A stretch of 64,000 nucleotides of DNA from Pseudarthrobacter sp. IC2-21 (GCF_034048115.1 NZ_CP139145.1:3782001-3846000); one strand, 5' to 3'; positions 32,902-42,215 are shown, numbered from the stretch's first letter. Notes: generated by a model not told the origin, from the sequence alone. Numbers and translations: made by a program.

Positions 32902-34590
32902 GTGGCACGCGGCGATGGAAAACTTTCTCATGATCTTCTCCCTGGCGAAAAAGGCCCTCAGGACGCTTGTGGCGTTTTCGGGGTCTGGGCACCAGGTGAA
33001 GAAGTAGCAAAACTAACCTATTACGGGCTGTATGCATTGCAGCACCGCGGTCAGGAGTCGGCTGGTATAGCTACCAGTGACGGCAAGCGGATCAACGTCT
33101 ACAAGGACATGGGCCTCGTTTCCCAGGTCTTCGACGAGACCACGCTGAACACCCTGACCGGGCACCTGGCGGTGGGACACTGCCGCTACTCCACCACCGG
33201 AGCCAGCCACTGGGCCAACGCCCAGCCCACCCTCGGCGCCACCAGCACCGGCACGGTGGCTCTTGCGCACAACGGCAACCTCACCAACACGGCCGAGCTC
33301 AACGCCATGATCCTGGAACGCAACGGCGGCCAGCTCAGCGGTGAAATGAAGCAGGGCAACACCTCGGACACTGCCCTGGTCACCGCACTCCTGGAAGGCG
33401 AGGAGGGCAAGACGCTCGAGCAGACCGCCACCGAGCTGCTGCCCAAGATCAAGGGCGGCTTCTGCTTCGTTTTTATGGACGAAGGAACCCTCTACGCCGC
33501 ACGCGACACCTATGGCATCCGGCCGCTGGTCCTGGGCCGGCTGGAGCGCGGCTGGGTGGTTGCCTCCGAGCAGTCCGCCCTGGCCACCGTGGGTGCCAGC
33601 TTCATCCGTGAGATCGAACCGGGTGAATTCATTGCCATCGACGAGGACGGCGTGCGTTCCAAACGGTTCGCGGAGCCGACGCCGGCGGGTTGCGTTTTTG
33701 AGTACGTCTACCTCGCGCGCCCTGATGCTTCCATCTCGGGCCGCTCAGTTTATGAGTCCCGTGTGGAAATGGGCCGCCAGCTGGCCCGCGAAAACACCCA
33801 GGAAGCGGACATCGTCATCCCCGTCCCCGAGTCCGGCACTCCCGCCGCCGTGGGCTACGCCGAGGAATCCGGCATCCCGTTCGCGCACGGATTCGTCAAA
33901 AACTCCTACGTGGGCCGCACCTTCATCCAGCCCTCCCAGACGCTCCGCCAACTGGGGATCCGGCTCAAGCTGAACGCCCTCGAGTCCGTGATCCGCGGCA
34001 AGCGCGTGGTGGTGGTGGACGACTCGATCGTCCGCGGCAATACCCAGCGCGCCATTGTCCGGATGCTCCGCGAAGCCGGCGCCGCGTCCGTACACATCAA
34101 GATTTCCTCGCCGCCGGTGAAGTGGCCCTGCTTCTACGGAATCGACTTCGCCTCCCGCGCCGAACTGATCGCCAACGGCGCCACCATTGAGGAGATCTCC
34201 CAGGCCATCGGGGCCGACTCGCTCGCCTACATCTCCGAAGACGGCATGATCAACGCCACCCGGCAGCCCCGCGAACGCCTGTGCACCGCCTGCTTCACCG
34301 GCAAGTACCCCATTGAACTTCCCAGCTCGGACAAACTGGGCAAGAACCTGCTGGAGCGCACCGACCTCGGCGGCCTCACGCCGTCGGCCTCGGCCCTGCC
34401 CGGCGCCACCGTTGCACTCTCCGAGCCCGCCATCGACGACCGCGAGGACCCTGCAGACGTTGAAGGCTCTGACGGCTGCGATCCCGGTCCCGATGCGGAG
34501 TTCGAGGATCTGCTCACCGACGAAGACCGTGTGCCCGAGATTCACCCCGCAGCCACCATCCCCGGCGCCGACAAGAAAGAGTCCATATGA
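32902..34590 (+). CDS. purF: Amidophosphoribosyltransferase
   Basis: The 562-residue enzyme makes phosphoribosylamine from PRPP and glutamine, the first step of purine synthesis. The N-terminal nucleophile Cys is in DACGVFGVWAP after a ~20-residue propeptide. The glutaminase core contains GHCRYSTTGASHWANAQP. The PRPP loop is VVVVDDSIVRGNTQRAI. Cys in RLCTACFTGKYP are Fe-S ligands as in the Bacillus-type enzyme. The C-terminal ~80 acidic residues are an extension. GTG start at 32902 rests on leaderless spacing rather than a ribosome binding site. purM overlaps its stop. Confidence 0.95.
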   Translation: MARGDGKLSHDLLPGEKGPQDACGVFGVWAPGEEVAKLTYYGLYALQHRGQESAGIATSDGKRINVYKDMGLVSQVFDETTLNTLTGHLAVGHCRYSTTGASHWANAQPTLGATSTGTVALAHNGNLTNTAELNAMILERNGGQLSGEMKQGNTSDTALVTALLEGEEGKTLEQTATELLPKIKGGFCFVFMDEGTLYAARDTYGIRPLVLGRLERGWVVASEQSALATVGASFIREIEPGEFIAIDEDGVRSKRFAEPTPAGCVFEYVYLARPDASISGRSVYESRVEMGRQLARENTQEADIVIPVPESGTPAAVGYAEESGIPFAHGFVKNSYVGRTFIQPSQTLRQLGIRLKLNALESVIRGKRVVVVDDSIVRGNTQRAIVRMLREAGAASVHIKISSPPVKWPCFYGIDFASRAELIANGATIEEISQAIGADSLAYISEDGMINATRQPRERLCTACFTGKYPIELPSSDKLGKNLLERTDLGGLTPSASALPGATVALSEPAIDDREDPADVEGSDGCDPGPDAEFEDLLTDEDRVPEIHPAATIPGADKKESI

Positions 34591-35756
34591 CTTCCGCATC
34601 CCCCGCCGCCGGCAGCACGTCCGGGAACGCCGCAGGCATCACCTATGCCTCCGCCGGTGTTGACGTTGAAGCCGGCGACCGCGCCGTCGAACTGATGAAG
34701 GGTGCCGTAAAGGCCACCCACAATCCCTCCGTCCTGGGCGGTGTAGGGGGTTTCGCCGGACTGTACGACGTCTCGAAGCTGCTGACCTACAAGCGTCCGC
34801 TGCTGGCCACTTCCACCGACGGCGTGGGCACCAAGGTTGCCATTGCCCAGGCCATGGACATCCACGACACCATTGGCTTTGACCTGGTGGGCATGGTGGT
34901 GGACGACATCGTGGTGGTGGGCGCCGAGCCGCTGTTCATGACCGATTACATCGCCTGCGGCAAGGTTGTCCCCGAGCGCATCGCGGACATCGTCCGTGGC
35001 ATCGCTGCCGCCTGCTCCGTGGCCGGCACCGCCCTGGTGGGCGGCGAAACCGCCGAGCACCCGGGCCTGCTGGGCGAGCACGAATATGACGTCGCCGGGG
35101 CAGCCACCGGCGTGGTGGAAGCCTCCGACCTGCTGGGCCCGGACCGCGTCCGTGCCGGCGACGTCGTCATCGGCATGGCTTCCTCGGGCCTGCACTCCAA
35201 CGGCTACTCCCTGGTCCGCCGCGTCATCAACCACGCCGGCTGGGCCCTGGACCGCCAGGTCTCCGAACTGGGACGGACCCTGGGCGAGGAACTGCTCGAA
35301 CCCACCCGCGTGTACGCCGCCGACTGCCTGGACCTGGCCCGCACCTTCCCGGTCAGCGGCTCCGCCGGAGGGGCGGCCGTGCACGGCTTCAGCCACGTCA
35401 CCGGCGGCGGCCTCGCCGCCAACCTTGCCCGTGTCCTGCCGCAGGGGCTCGTGGCCACTGTTGACCGCGCCACCTGGGAACTCCCGGCCATCTTCAAGCT
35501 GGTCTCCGAACTGGGCAACGTCCCGCTGGCCGACCTCGAGCGCACCCTGAACCTCGGCGTGGGCATGGTGGCCATCGTGTCCGCCGAGGCTGCCGACGCC
35601 GCCGTGGCCCGCCTCAACGACCGCGGGCTGCCATCCTGGGTCATGGGCACCATCACGGAGGACTCGGATTCAATCCTCAAGTCCGGCCCGGACTACGTCC
35701 AGGGCGCCAAGGGAGTGGACGGCGGCGCCGTCCGCCTGGTCAACGCCTACGCCTAA
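34587..35756 (+). CDS. purM: Phosphoribosylformylglycinamidine cyclo-ligase
   Basis: The 389-residue AIR synthetase closes the imidazole ring in purine synthesis with ATP. Family blocks are YASAGVDVEAGDRAVELMKG, STDGVGTKVAIAQAM, GGETAEHPG and HGFSHVTGGGLAANLARVLP. It is slightly longer than the usual ~345 residues because of an N-terminal Ala/Ser-rich lead and C-terminal extra. ATG overlaps the purF stop (ATGA at 34587-34590). Followed by palindromic repeat A1. Confidence 0.95.
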   Translation: MTSASPAAGSTSGNAAGITYASAGVDVEAGDRAVELMKGAVKATHNPSVLGGVGGFAGLYDVSKLLTYKRPLLATSTDGVGTKVAIAQAMDIHDTIGFDLVGMVVDDIVVVGAEPLFMTDYIACGKVVPERIADIVRGIAAACSVAGTALVGGETAEHPGLLGEHEYDVAGAATGVVEASDLLGPDRVRAGDVVIGMASSGLHSNGYSLVRRVINHAGWALDRQVSELGRTLGEELLEPTRVYAADCLDLARTFPVSGSAGGAAVHGFSHVTGGGLAANLARVLPQGLVATVDRATWELPAIFKLVSELGNVPLADLERTLNLGVGMVAIVSAEAADAAVARLNDRGLPSWVMGTITEDSDSILKSGPDYVQGAKGVDGGAVRLVNAYA

Positions 35757-35762
35757 ACCCCT

Positions 35763-35824
35763 CATCGAGTGCTCCGTAACCGCCGTTTTGACGCGTCAAA
35801 AGGGCCGTTACGGAGCACTCGATG
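35763..35824. repeat. Long palindrome, family A copy 1
   Basis: Outer 18-bp arms (35763-35780 and 35807-35824, catcgagtgctccgtaac and complement) enclose an inner perfect palindrome TTTTGACGCGTCAAAA (35786-35801). It lies between convergent purM and VOC genes. Bases 35763-35787 agree with 60519-60543 at 23 of 25 positions. Confidence 0.85.
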
Positions 35825-35838
35825 CGTTTAAGCAGACT

Positions 35839-36618
35839 CTAAACCTCCAGCAGGCTGAACTCGCCGCCCTGCGGATCCCTGAGGGTGGCCGTGGCGCCCG
35901 GCGTCTCGTCGTCGTCGGACTCGGGAGCGATCAGCACCTCCGCACCGGCTGCCAGAGCCTTCCGGACCGCGTCCGCCACATCAGCCACGCCGAAGTAGAT
36001 CTGCCAGCGCGCAGGCGCCTCAGCAGCGACGATCCCGGCCACCTCGGCGCCGTTCACCATCAGCGTTGAGTATGTTCCGCCGTCGTCCTGGGGATACTCG
36101 GTCACCTCGTGGCCGAACAGCTGCTGGAAGAAGCCGACGGCGGCCTGCGGCTCGGGCGTGAGCAGTTCCGTCCAGGAAAGCGCACCCGGCTCGTTGTACC
36201 GGCCGGTGCCGGTGTGCGTTCCGGGCTGCCACACCCCGGTGGTCCCGCCGCCGGGAGGGTCCATGAACACCATCACACCCGTACCCCCGATCTCCTCAGG
36301 CCCGAACACCACGGCGCCACCGGCGTGGGGGACCTCCCCGGCAAGCGCGCCAGCGTCCTCGGCTGCGAAGTAGACGTTCCACTGGGCGGCGGTACCCAAG
36401 GCTTCCTGGTGCGGGTTTTGCGGAGCCACGCTGGCCACCAGGTCCTCGCCCACGAAGGCCTGGGCGTAGCTGCGGCCGTCGGGCGTGGGCAGGTCCTTGA
36501 AGGTCCAGCCGAACACAGCGGCGTAGAAAGCTTTGGCCGCCTCGACGTCCCGGGTCTGGACGTCAGCCCAGCAGGGTTCGCCGTGACGGTATCGCGGTGC
36601 GGGGGAAGTCTCTGGCAT
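35839..36618 (-). CDS. Two-domain VOC (glyoxalase/dioxygenase superfamily) protein
   Basis: The 259-residue protein is built of two vicinal-oxygen-chelate modules. The first (residues 12-125) has GEPCWADVQTRDVEAAKAFY; the second (140-259) has GALSWTELLTPEPQAAVGFF and ends TLRDPQGGEFSLLEV. Such proteins bind a metal and act on small molecules, or serve in antibiotic resistance; no substrate is evident. AAAGGACC precedes ATG 36616-36618. Single gene, convergent with purM. Confidence 0.82.
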   Translation of the reverse strand: MPETSPAPRYRHGEPCWADVQTRDVEAAKAFYAAVFGWTFKDLPTPDGRSYAQAFVGEDLVASVAPQNPHQEALGTAAQWNVYFAAEDAGALAGEVPHAGGAVVFGPEEIGGTGVMVFMDPPGGGTTGVWQPGTHTGTGRYNEPGALSWTELLTPEPQAAVGFFQQLFGHEVTEYPQDDGGTYSTLMVNGAEVAGIVAAEAPARWQIYFGVADVADAVRKALAAGAEVLIAPESDDDETPGATATLRDPQGGEFSLLEV

Positions 36619-36668
36619 CGGGGGTCCTTTCGCGGGAGGTACGTCGCATCCAGACTCCAGTCAACACC

Positions 36669-36712
36669 AAAAAGCCCGCCACCTGCACCGGATTCCGGTA
36701 CAGGCAACGGGC
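36669..36712 (-). terminator. Intrinsic terminator after DUF3073 gene
   Basis: On the minus strand GCCCG...CGGGC closes a 39-bp imperfect hairpin (inner ACCGG/CCGGT and CCTG/CAGG pairs), followed by TTTTT (36669-36673). It lies about 140 bp past the DUF3073 stop. Confidence 0.75.
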
Positions 36713-36851
36713 CTGATAACTGAGGCCAACACCGGGGGTCTGCTTCAACCAAGGTGCTGAAAAAGAAGCGCTGTACGGCCTGGCCGCTGTGGCGTCCTCT
36801 TCGTACTGCGGTGTCACGGGACCGGCCGCCGCGGCGAACGGGCTGCGACAG

Positions 36852-37085
36852 CTAGCCGATCCGACGGGTGTGCACCTCGTCGTCGTCTTCTTCCAAATCT
36901 TCCGCGTACTTATCCACGTAAGCCGAATAGTCCGGTTCAACCGGGTCATTCGCGAAATGGCTCGTGGCAAGACCTTCACGACCCTTGAGCTCACGCTGAA
37001 GTGCCGAATAATCAGTGTTCGGGGAGTAGTACTTAATGTCCCGAGCCTGCTTGGTAGCTTTTGCCTTTTGACGGCCGCGCCCCAT
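36852..37085 (-). CDS. DUF3073-family protein
   Basis: This 77-residue protein starts MGRGRQKAKATKQARDIKYY and continues SPNTDYSALQRELKG, the signature of DUF3073, a small basic-then-acidic protein found throughout Actinobacteria next to purM. ATG 37083-37085 has AAAGGGGG upstream; an upstream in-frame GTG/ATG (to 37172) is less likely. Function unknown. Confidence 0.88.
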   Translation of the reverse strand: MGRGRQKAKATKQARDIKYYSPNTDYSALQRELKGREGLATSHFANDPVEPDYSAYVDKYAEDLEEDDDEVHTRRIG

Positions 37086-37355
37086 GGCGTGACCCCCTTT
37101 TGTACTCGGACCGGAGGTGGTCACCTTGGCTATCGGTGAGGCCCCGGAATGTTTGGTCAATTTGTCGTACACCTAGATTACATGCTTTCGGCGGCAGGTG
37201 CTTGCAGCCTGTGCGTCCGGACGCCATCTCGGGTACCCTTTCCGCGACGAACGCCGGGTTCGCGGCCTTTTTGTTGGATAGAGTTTCTTCAACAGCCGCG
37301 TTTCCGGGTGCGCGGAAGGCCACCCGGACGAGGCAAAAACCCAGGAGGGTCCCGG

Positions 37356-38045
37356 ATGGACAACCAGGAACAGCGTCCCTTCCCTCCCAAACCTGCGGGC
37401 CCGCCCACGGTTGGCGTGCCGCAGATTACGAGTCCCGCAGCGGCTCCGCCCACGCCCCGGATGGCACCTCCTGCCGCTCCCCCGGGCGCGGTCCCGGACC
37501 CGTCCCTGCTGAAGCGCCGCCGGCGTGCATCCCTTTTGCTGAAGGCCTTGTTCGCGGTGGTACTGGTTGGCGTGGTGCTCGCCCTGGTGTGGCTGGCCAA
37601 CCGCCTCGATACCCAGCCAACTGCCCCGGCCGGAGATCCCGGCTCCGGCGTCGTGGAGATCTCCCCTACTCATCCGGCCAGCCCGCGCGCCCTGCCACAG
37701 GAAGGCGTGACGCCGCAGGACTACCGGCTGGGAGACTGCTTCAAGGACTTTGACCCCGCGGCCCTCCGGTCAACCGTGGTGGCCTGCGATTCCCCGCATT
37801 CGGCCCAATTGGTGGCCGTGTTCCGTTACCCAGGCAACGATCTCTATCCGGGCCGGGAGGCTCTCGCCGCGAAGGCGCTGGAGGCCTGCCATGCGGCCAA
37901 GCTCGCGCCGGCGGCCTATGACTACGCATTGAACTTCCAACGCGCCTACCCCAGCGGCACGAGTTGGGACTCGGGCGACCGCCGCGTGGACTGCTTCGTC
38001 ACGGCGGACGCCGGGAACGTTATCAACACCAGCGTGCTCCCCTAA
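37356..38045 (+). CDS. Membrane-anchored septum-formation-domain protein
   Basis: The 229-residue protein has a proline-rich cytoplasmic N-terminus (residues 1-50), one membrane helix (LLLKALFAVVLVGVVLALVW) and an extracellular Septum_form-type domain with LGDCFKDFDP, VVACDSPHSAQLVAVFRYPG and VDCFVTAD; three Cys are conserved. ATG 37356 has AGGAGGG six bases upstream; the frame open to 37149 has no ribosome binding site. It is probably involved in the cell envelope. Confidence 0.75.
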   Translation: MDNQEQRPFPPKPAGPPTVGVPQITSPAAAPPTPRMAPPAAPPGAVPDPSLLKRRRRASLLLKALFAVVLVGVVLALVWLANRLDTQPTAPAGDPGSGVVEISPTHPASPRALPQEGVTPQDYRLGDCFKDFDPAALRSTVVACDSPHSAQLVAVFRYPGNDLYPGREALAAKALEACHAAKLAPAAYDYALNFQRAYPSGTSWDSGDRRVDCFVTADAGNVINTSVLP

Positions 38046-38175
38046 GTTTCCGGGGAACACGACGGCGTTGCGGCAGTGCCGCCGTCAGTTGACGTCAGAG
38101 GGGTGCTTCGCCAGGGGCGTGACCGAGATGTCCATGTACGGGAACAGCGGCAGGCCGGAGGATCCGGCGTCGCGC

Positions 38176-38181
38176 TAAACT
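38176..38181 (+). promoter_or_regulatory. -10 element giving a leaderless start
   Basis: TAAACT ends five bases before ATG 38187; there is no ribosome binding site. Confidence 0.45.
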
Positions 38182-38186
38182 GGATC

Positions 38187-39020
38187 ATGATCGGTGCCCG
38201 CGCCCGACTCCTGGCTTGGCTCCTTGCCCTGGCCGCCCTCCTGGGCGCCTGCACGCCCGCCGGCCGCCTGGATGCCGTAGCAACCGGCCAACCCACCGCC
38301 GCCACCTTCTCCGCGCCGTCCACGCCGGGTGCGGGCGCCACCACCCCCGCACCGCCGGCGTCCACCACCGCACCGAGCCCCGTCCCCGCTCCGGCGCCGG
38401 TTCCGGTTCCGGTACCCCAGCCTTTCGCCCTGAACCTCTACCGGGAGGGCGACTTCGTGCCGCAGTACACCTTTGACTGGTGCGTTGCTGCGAGCATTCA
38501 GATGGCGCACAACCTCATTGATGACACCGGCGGCGGCACCTGGAGCGACCGCACCCAACAGAACGAGCTGTGGGAGATGGCCCGGGCGCGGTCGTCCAAC
38601 TCGTTCAACGGCGCCAACCCGTTCGGCTGGGCCCAGGTGCTGACCGAGGCCGGCATGGGGCCCTACAGGGTCGTTAGCATCGCCGACTACCGGCAAGCCC
38701 TCCAAACCGCCGCGCGCGCCATCGCCGTCACGGGCCGGCCGGTGGGGCTGGTCATGTGGAGCGGCCGGCACGCCTGGGTGATGAGCGGGTTTGAGTCACT
38801 CGGCGATCCCCGCCAAGTCCCGGCCGTGGAGGTCACCGGCGTCCGCGTCCTGGACCCGCTCTACCCGTATGGCAGCCCGCAGTGGGGACCTTCGCCCGCG
38901 CCGAACAGCCTGCTTACCCCGGAGGAGCTGGCCACGCAGTTCGTGGTGCGCGAGCCGCGGCGCTGGAGCAGTGACCTGCCCACCGGGTACCTGTTGGTGC
39001 TGCCCACCGCGCCGGCCTGA
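38187..39020 (+). CDS. Lipoprotein with papain-like (C39-type) domain
   Basis: The 277-residue protein has a lipobox near residue 21 (LLALAALLGAC) and a long Pro/Thr/Ala linker (about 22-80). In the globular domain Cys in YTFDWCVAASIQMAHN and His in MWSGRHAWVMSGFES sit where C39/papain-like peptidases have their catalytic pair. VLDPLYPYGSPQWG follows. It may be a cell-surface peptidase or transferase. Its stop codon lies in the centre of a 24-bp palindrome. Longer frames upstream lack a signal peptide. Confidence 0.7.
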   Translation: MIGARARLLAWLLALAALLGACTPAGRLDAVATGQPTAATFSAPSTPGAGATTPAPPASTTAPSPVPAPAPVPVPVPQPFALNLYREGDFVPQYTFDWCVAASIQMAHNLIDDTGGGTWSDRTQQNELWEMARARSSNSFNGANPFGWAQVLTEAGMGPYRVVSIADYRQALQTAARAIAVTGRPVGLVMWSGRHAWVMSGFESLGDPRQVPAVEVTGVRVLDPLYPYGSPQWGPSPAPNSLLTPEELATQFVVREPRRWSSDLPTGYLLVLPTAPA

Positions 39021-39032
39021 TCAGGCCGGCGC
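39009..39032. terminator. 24-bp perfect palindrome over a stop codon, terminator-like
   Basis: The sequence gcgccggcctga and its complement meet at TGATCA, so the TGA stop of the lipoprotein gene (39018-39020) is part of the stem. It lies between convergent genes; no T-run. Confidence 0.5.
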
Positions 39033-39060
39033 GGGCTCAGGCAGCCACACTGGAGCAGTG

Positions 39061-40308
39061 TTACCGGAGCGGATCGAAGGGACGGATCTCCTCCGGAACG
39101 TTCCCGGTGGTGATCTGCTCGGCCAGCAGCTTGCCGGTGGCCGGTCCAAGCACAATGCCCCACATGCCGTGACCGCCGGCAATGTAGACCCCCGGGGAGC
39201 GGGTGGCACCTACCACCGGCAGCCCGTCAGGCGTGACCGGGCGGGCGCCCACCCAGATATCTTCAAGGTTCTCCAGGTCCATGTGGGTGAACAACGGCCG
39301 CACCGAGGCGAGGATGGCATCGATGCGCCCCGTCTGCAACGGCTCGTCCGGTCCGCGGAACTCCATGGTGCCGGCAATCCGAAGCCGCCCCTGGTACGGC
39401 GTGCACGCCACGCGCCGGGCCGGGAAGTAAATGGGGAACTCGGCCGGATCATCCGTGGCCACGCTGAAGGAATAGCCGCGGCCGGCCTGGACCTGGGTCC
39501 TGACCCCAAGCGGCTTGGCCAGCGCCGGCAGCCACGCTCCGGTGGCCAGCACCACGACGTCGGCGTTGACCGGTTCCTGTCCGTAGCTCTCGACGGAGAT
39601 CCCCTGCGGGCCGTGGCGCAGCGACCGGACTTCCCGGCCGCTCAGAATTTTTCCGCCGCGGGCCTGCACGGCGTCGGCCAGCGCCTGAACGAACGGTCCG
39701 GGTTCGATGAAGCGCTGGTCTTCCATTTCATAGACGGTTGACACGCCGGCGGAGAGCTGCGGCACCTTGAGCTGCGGATTGTCCAGGCGCGTGAGCGGGA
39801 CCTTTTGCCCGGCCTTTTCCACCTGCTGGATTTCGTGGATGAACGGCTTGCTTTCCTGTTCGCGTTCGAACCCGATGACAAAGGGCCCCTTCCGCGTCCA
39901 GGCATCCACGCCGCCGGAAGTCAGCTCATCGAAGGCGTCCAGCGCCATCCGGTCGATCGGCGTCAGTGCTGCCATGGCCTTGGCCCAGGCCTTGCCAGTG
40001 GCGTGCAGGCCGAAGCGTGCCAGGAAGGCCCACAGCTTCGGATCCAGCCGGGCCGGGATGTGCAGCGGCGCCGTGGCATCGAGCAGGGCCTTCGGGGCGT
40101 AGGACCACAGGGTCGGATCGGCCAGCGGCATGGCCATCCCCGGCGTGAGCCAGCCGGCGTTGCCCCATGAGGCGCCGGCGGCGACGCCGGATCGATCGAG
40201 GACGGTCACCTCAACGCCGCGTTTCTGAAGATGCCAGGCCGTAGCCAGGCCAACCATTCCAGCACCGACAACGACGGCGGTGCGCGGCGACTGTGCACGT
40301 GAGTACAT
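39061..40308 (-). CDS. dadA: FAD-dependent D-amino-acid dehydrogenase family protein
   Basis: The 415-residue DadA-type flavoenzyme has the FAD Rossmann loop VVVGAGMVGLATAWHLQKRG at residues ~11-30. VTPDGLPVVGATRSPGVYIA and GHGMWGIVLGPATGKLLAE are the C-terminal family blocks. It probably oxidises D-amino acids (or hydroxyproline) and feeds electrons to the membrane chain. An in-frame GTG at 40314 touches GGAG too closely, so ATG 40306-40308 (AAGGAG at seven bases) is chosen. It is divergent from an Lrp-type regulator, which likely controls it. Confidence 0.8.
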   Translation of the reverse strand: MYSRAQSPRTAVVVGAGMVGLATAWHLQKRGVEVTVLDRSGVAAGASWGNAGWLTPGMAMPLADPTLWSYAPKALLDATAPLHIPARLDPKLWAFLARFGLHATGKAWAKAMAALTPIDRMALDAFDELTSGGVDAWTRKGPFVIGFEREQESKPFIHEIQQVEKAGQKVPLTRLDNPQLKVPQLSAGVSTVYEMEDQRFIEPGPFVQALADAVQARGGKILSGREVRSLRHGPQGISVESYGQEPVNADVVVLATGAWLPALAKPLGVRTQVQAGRGYSFSVATDDPAEFPIYFPARRVACTPYQGRLRIAGTMEFRGPDEPLQTGRIDAILASVRPLFTHMDLENLEDIWVGARPVTPDGLPVVGATRSPGVYIAGGHGMWGIVLGPATGKLLAEQITTGNVPEEIRPFDPLR

Positions 40309-40384
40309 TTCCACTCTCCTTCAACCATGACGGATGCCACATGGCATTGGCTCCAGTCTGAAGAATATAAAAGAGGACCTCAAT

Positions 40385-40398
40385 TGATTCGGCAATCA
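40385..40398. promoter_or_regulatory. Possible Lrp operator
   Basis: TGATT-CGGC-AATCA is a small inverted repeat in the AT-rich 110-bp region between divergent dadA and the Lrp gene. Confidence 0.35.
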
Positions 40399-40418
40399 TT
40401 CTGGAGCAAGGTGGGCTT

Positions 40419-40940
40419 ATGCCAACTTATTCAGAAAATGGTGGGACTTTGGCCACAGAACCGAACAACGCTCGGCACCCGCGGCTGGACGAGACCGATC
40501 GCCTTATCCTCCGGTTGCTGCAGGCCGACGCGCGCATGCCGAACAATGCCATTGCCGCAGCTGCTGGCATCGCCCCCTCCACCTGCCACGGTCGGATCCG
40601 TGCCCTCCAGGAAAGCGGCATCATCCGGGGCTTTCACGCTGACGTGGACCCGGCGGCCGTGGGCCGCGGACTGCAGGCCCTGATCGCCATCAGGCTGCAT
40701 GCCCACGCCCGGTCCAACCTGACCAAGTTCGAAAAATACCTGGCCGGCCTGCCCGCCGTCGAGAGCATCTTCTTTGTCACCGGGGACCGGGACTTCCTCA
40801 TCCACGTTGCCGTGGCTGACTCGGCCGCGCTCCGTGACCTGGTGGCCGCCAACCTCAGCGTCAGGCCCGAGGTGGCCGGGACGAATACCACCGTGATCTT
40901 TGACTATGTGCGGCCGACGGATACACCACTCTCCGCCTGA
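40419..40940 (+). CDS. Lrp/AsnC-family regulator
   Basis: The 173-residue regulator has a helix-turn-helix (LDETDRLILRLLQADARMPN then AAAAGIAPSTCHGRIRALQE) followed by an RAM effector domain (VESIFFVTGDRDFLIHVAVAD). AAGG lies upstream of ATG 40419. Divergent placement next to dadA suggests it responds to an amino acid and controls that gene. Confidence 0.88.
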   Translation: MPTYSENGGTLATEPNNARHPRLDETDRLILRLLQADARMPNNAIAAAAGIAPSTCHGRIRALQESGIIRGFHADVDPAAVGRGLQALIAIRLHAHARSNLTKFEKYLAGLPAVESIFFVTGDRDFLIHVAVADSAALRDLVAANLSVRPEVAGTNTTVIFDYVRPTDTPLSA

Positions 40941-40965
40941 CCGCATCACCGCGTGGCCCTGGCCG

Positions 40966-42039
40966 TCACCAGCCGCCGCGCGTAGGCGTGTGCCCCTTTC
41001 GGGCATCCTCCGGCATGGCCATCTCCGCCCGCAGCCCCAGGAGGCGGATGGGGCGGCCCGGTTCGATCGCGGCCGCGAGGTCCAGGGCGCGGGCCAGGAT
41101 GTCGTTCCGGTCGTAGGTCTCGGGGATTTTCCGGGCATGGGTGGTGGTGGCGAACGGCGCATAACGGACCTTGAGGGTCAGCCCCACCACGGGACGCCCT
41201 TCGGCCACAACATCCTCGAGGACACGCGCCGCCAGCTCCCTGACTGCACCGTCCACCTGCAGGGGATCGGTCAGGTCCTGCTGGAACGTGGTCTCCCGGC
41301 TGTGCCCCCGCGCCACCCACGGCGTGTCGTCCACCACGCTGGCACCGTCTCCGCGCCCCAGCTCCGCATACCAGGGACCCATCCTGGGGCCGAACTCAGG
41401 GACCAGGTCCAGCGGGTCGGCCGCGGCTAGCTCGGCGACAGTGTGGATGCCGAGTTTTGCCAGCCTCCCGGAGACCTTGGCGCCGACGCCCCAGAGGTCC
41501 CTGGTGGGCCGGGGACCCATGACCTCAAGCCAGTTCCCCGCAGTAAGGCGGAAGATGCCGGCCGGCTTGCCAAAACCGGTGGCCACCTTGGCGCGGACCA
41601 GGGTATCGCCAATGCCAACGCTGCAGTGCAGCTGCGTCCGGCCCAGGACAGCAGCCTGCACCTGCCGTGCGTAGGCTTCAGGATCCGCCGTGGCCGTGCC
41701 AATAAAGGCCTCATCCCAACCAAGCACCTGCACCGTGGCGCCGGGTTGAGCGCGCAAGGTGGCCATGACCGTTTCAGACGCTGCGAGGTAGGCCTCGTGA
41801 TCGACCGGCAGGATCACGGCGTCGGGCACTTTTCGGGCGGCGATCCGCAGGGGCATTCCGGAACTGACACCGAACACCCTGGCCTCGTATGAGGCGGTGG
41901 ACACCACGGCCCTTTCAGAGGGGTCGCCCCGGCCGCCGACAATGATCGGCCTGCCCGCAAGCTCCGGCCGCCTGAGCACTTCGACTGCGGCAATGAACTG
42001 GTCGAGATCGACGTGCAGCACCCACTGGATTCCGCTCAC
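40966..42039 (-). CDS. dinB: Y-family DNA polymerase (DinB/Pol IV)
   Basis: The 357-residue translesion polymerase has the first catalytic Asp in LHVDLDQFIAAVEVLRRPEL. The second acidic pair is in VLGWDEAFIG, where E. coli DinB has SIDEAY. Thumb and little-finger regions follow (LWGVGAKVSGRLAKLGI, HSRETTFQQDL). Start: GTG 42037-42039, with CAGACT ending six bases before it (leaderless); a frame open to 42081 has no support. It has no beta-clamp QL-type tail that I can identify. Convergent with the Lrp gene. Confidence 0.88.
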   Translation of the reverse strand: MSGIQWVLHVDLDQFIAAVEVLRRPELAGRPIIVGGRGDPSERAVVSTASYEARVFGVSSGMPLRIAARKVPDAVILPVDHEAYLAASETVMATLRAQPGATVQVLGWDEAFIGTATADPEAYARQVQAAVLGRTQLHCSVGIGDTLVRAKVATGFGKPAGIFRLTAGNWLEVMGPRPTRDLWGVGAKVSGRLAKLGIHTVAELAAADPLDLVPEFGPRMGPWYAELGRGDGASVVDDTPWVARGHSRETTFQQDLTDPLQVDGAVRELAARVLEDVVAEGRPVVGLTLKVRYAPFATTTHARKIPETYDRNDILARALDLAAAIEPGRPIRLLGLRAEMAMPEDARKGHTPTRGGW

Positions 42040-42105
42040 TCCACCAGTCTGCCCTAAACACCCCCGCGCAGCGCGTGACACTTCTCAACCAGCCCGCGAC
42101 GAAAG

Positions 42106-42134
42106 TTGACTTTTCAAGTATTAGTGGGATGATA
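42106..42134 (+). promoter_or_regulatory. Probable promoter of the SDR gene
   Basis: TTGACT (42106-42111) and GATGAT (42128-42133) are 16 bp apart. The 80-bp leader contains an imperfect palindrome (atgcatacgcat, 42136-42147), a possible operator. Confidence 0.4.
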
Positions 42135-42215
42135 GATGCATACGCATGAAGATGCGTTCCGCGGGAACACCCTGAGGGTCGTGACCGCGACATCGCTTTA
42201 GAGATTGGACTGACC

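Noticed and set aside
40309..40314. GTG start of dadA at 40314
   Set aside because: It touches the Shine-Dalgarno sequence; ATG 40308 has proper spacing.
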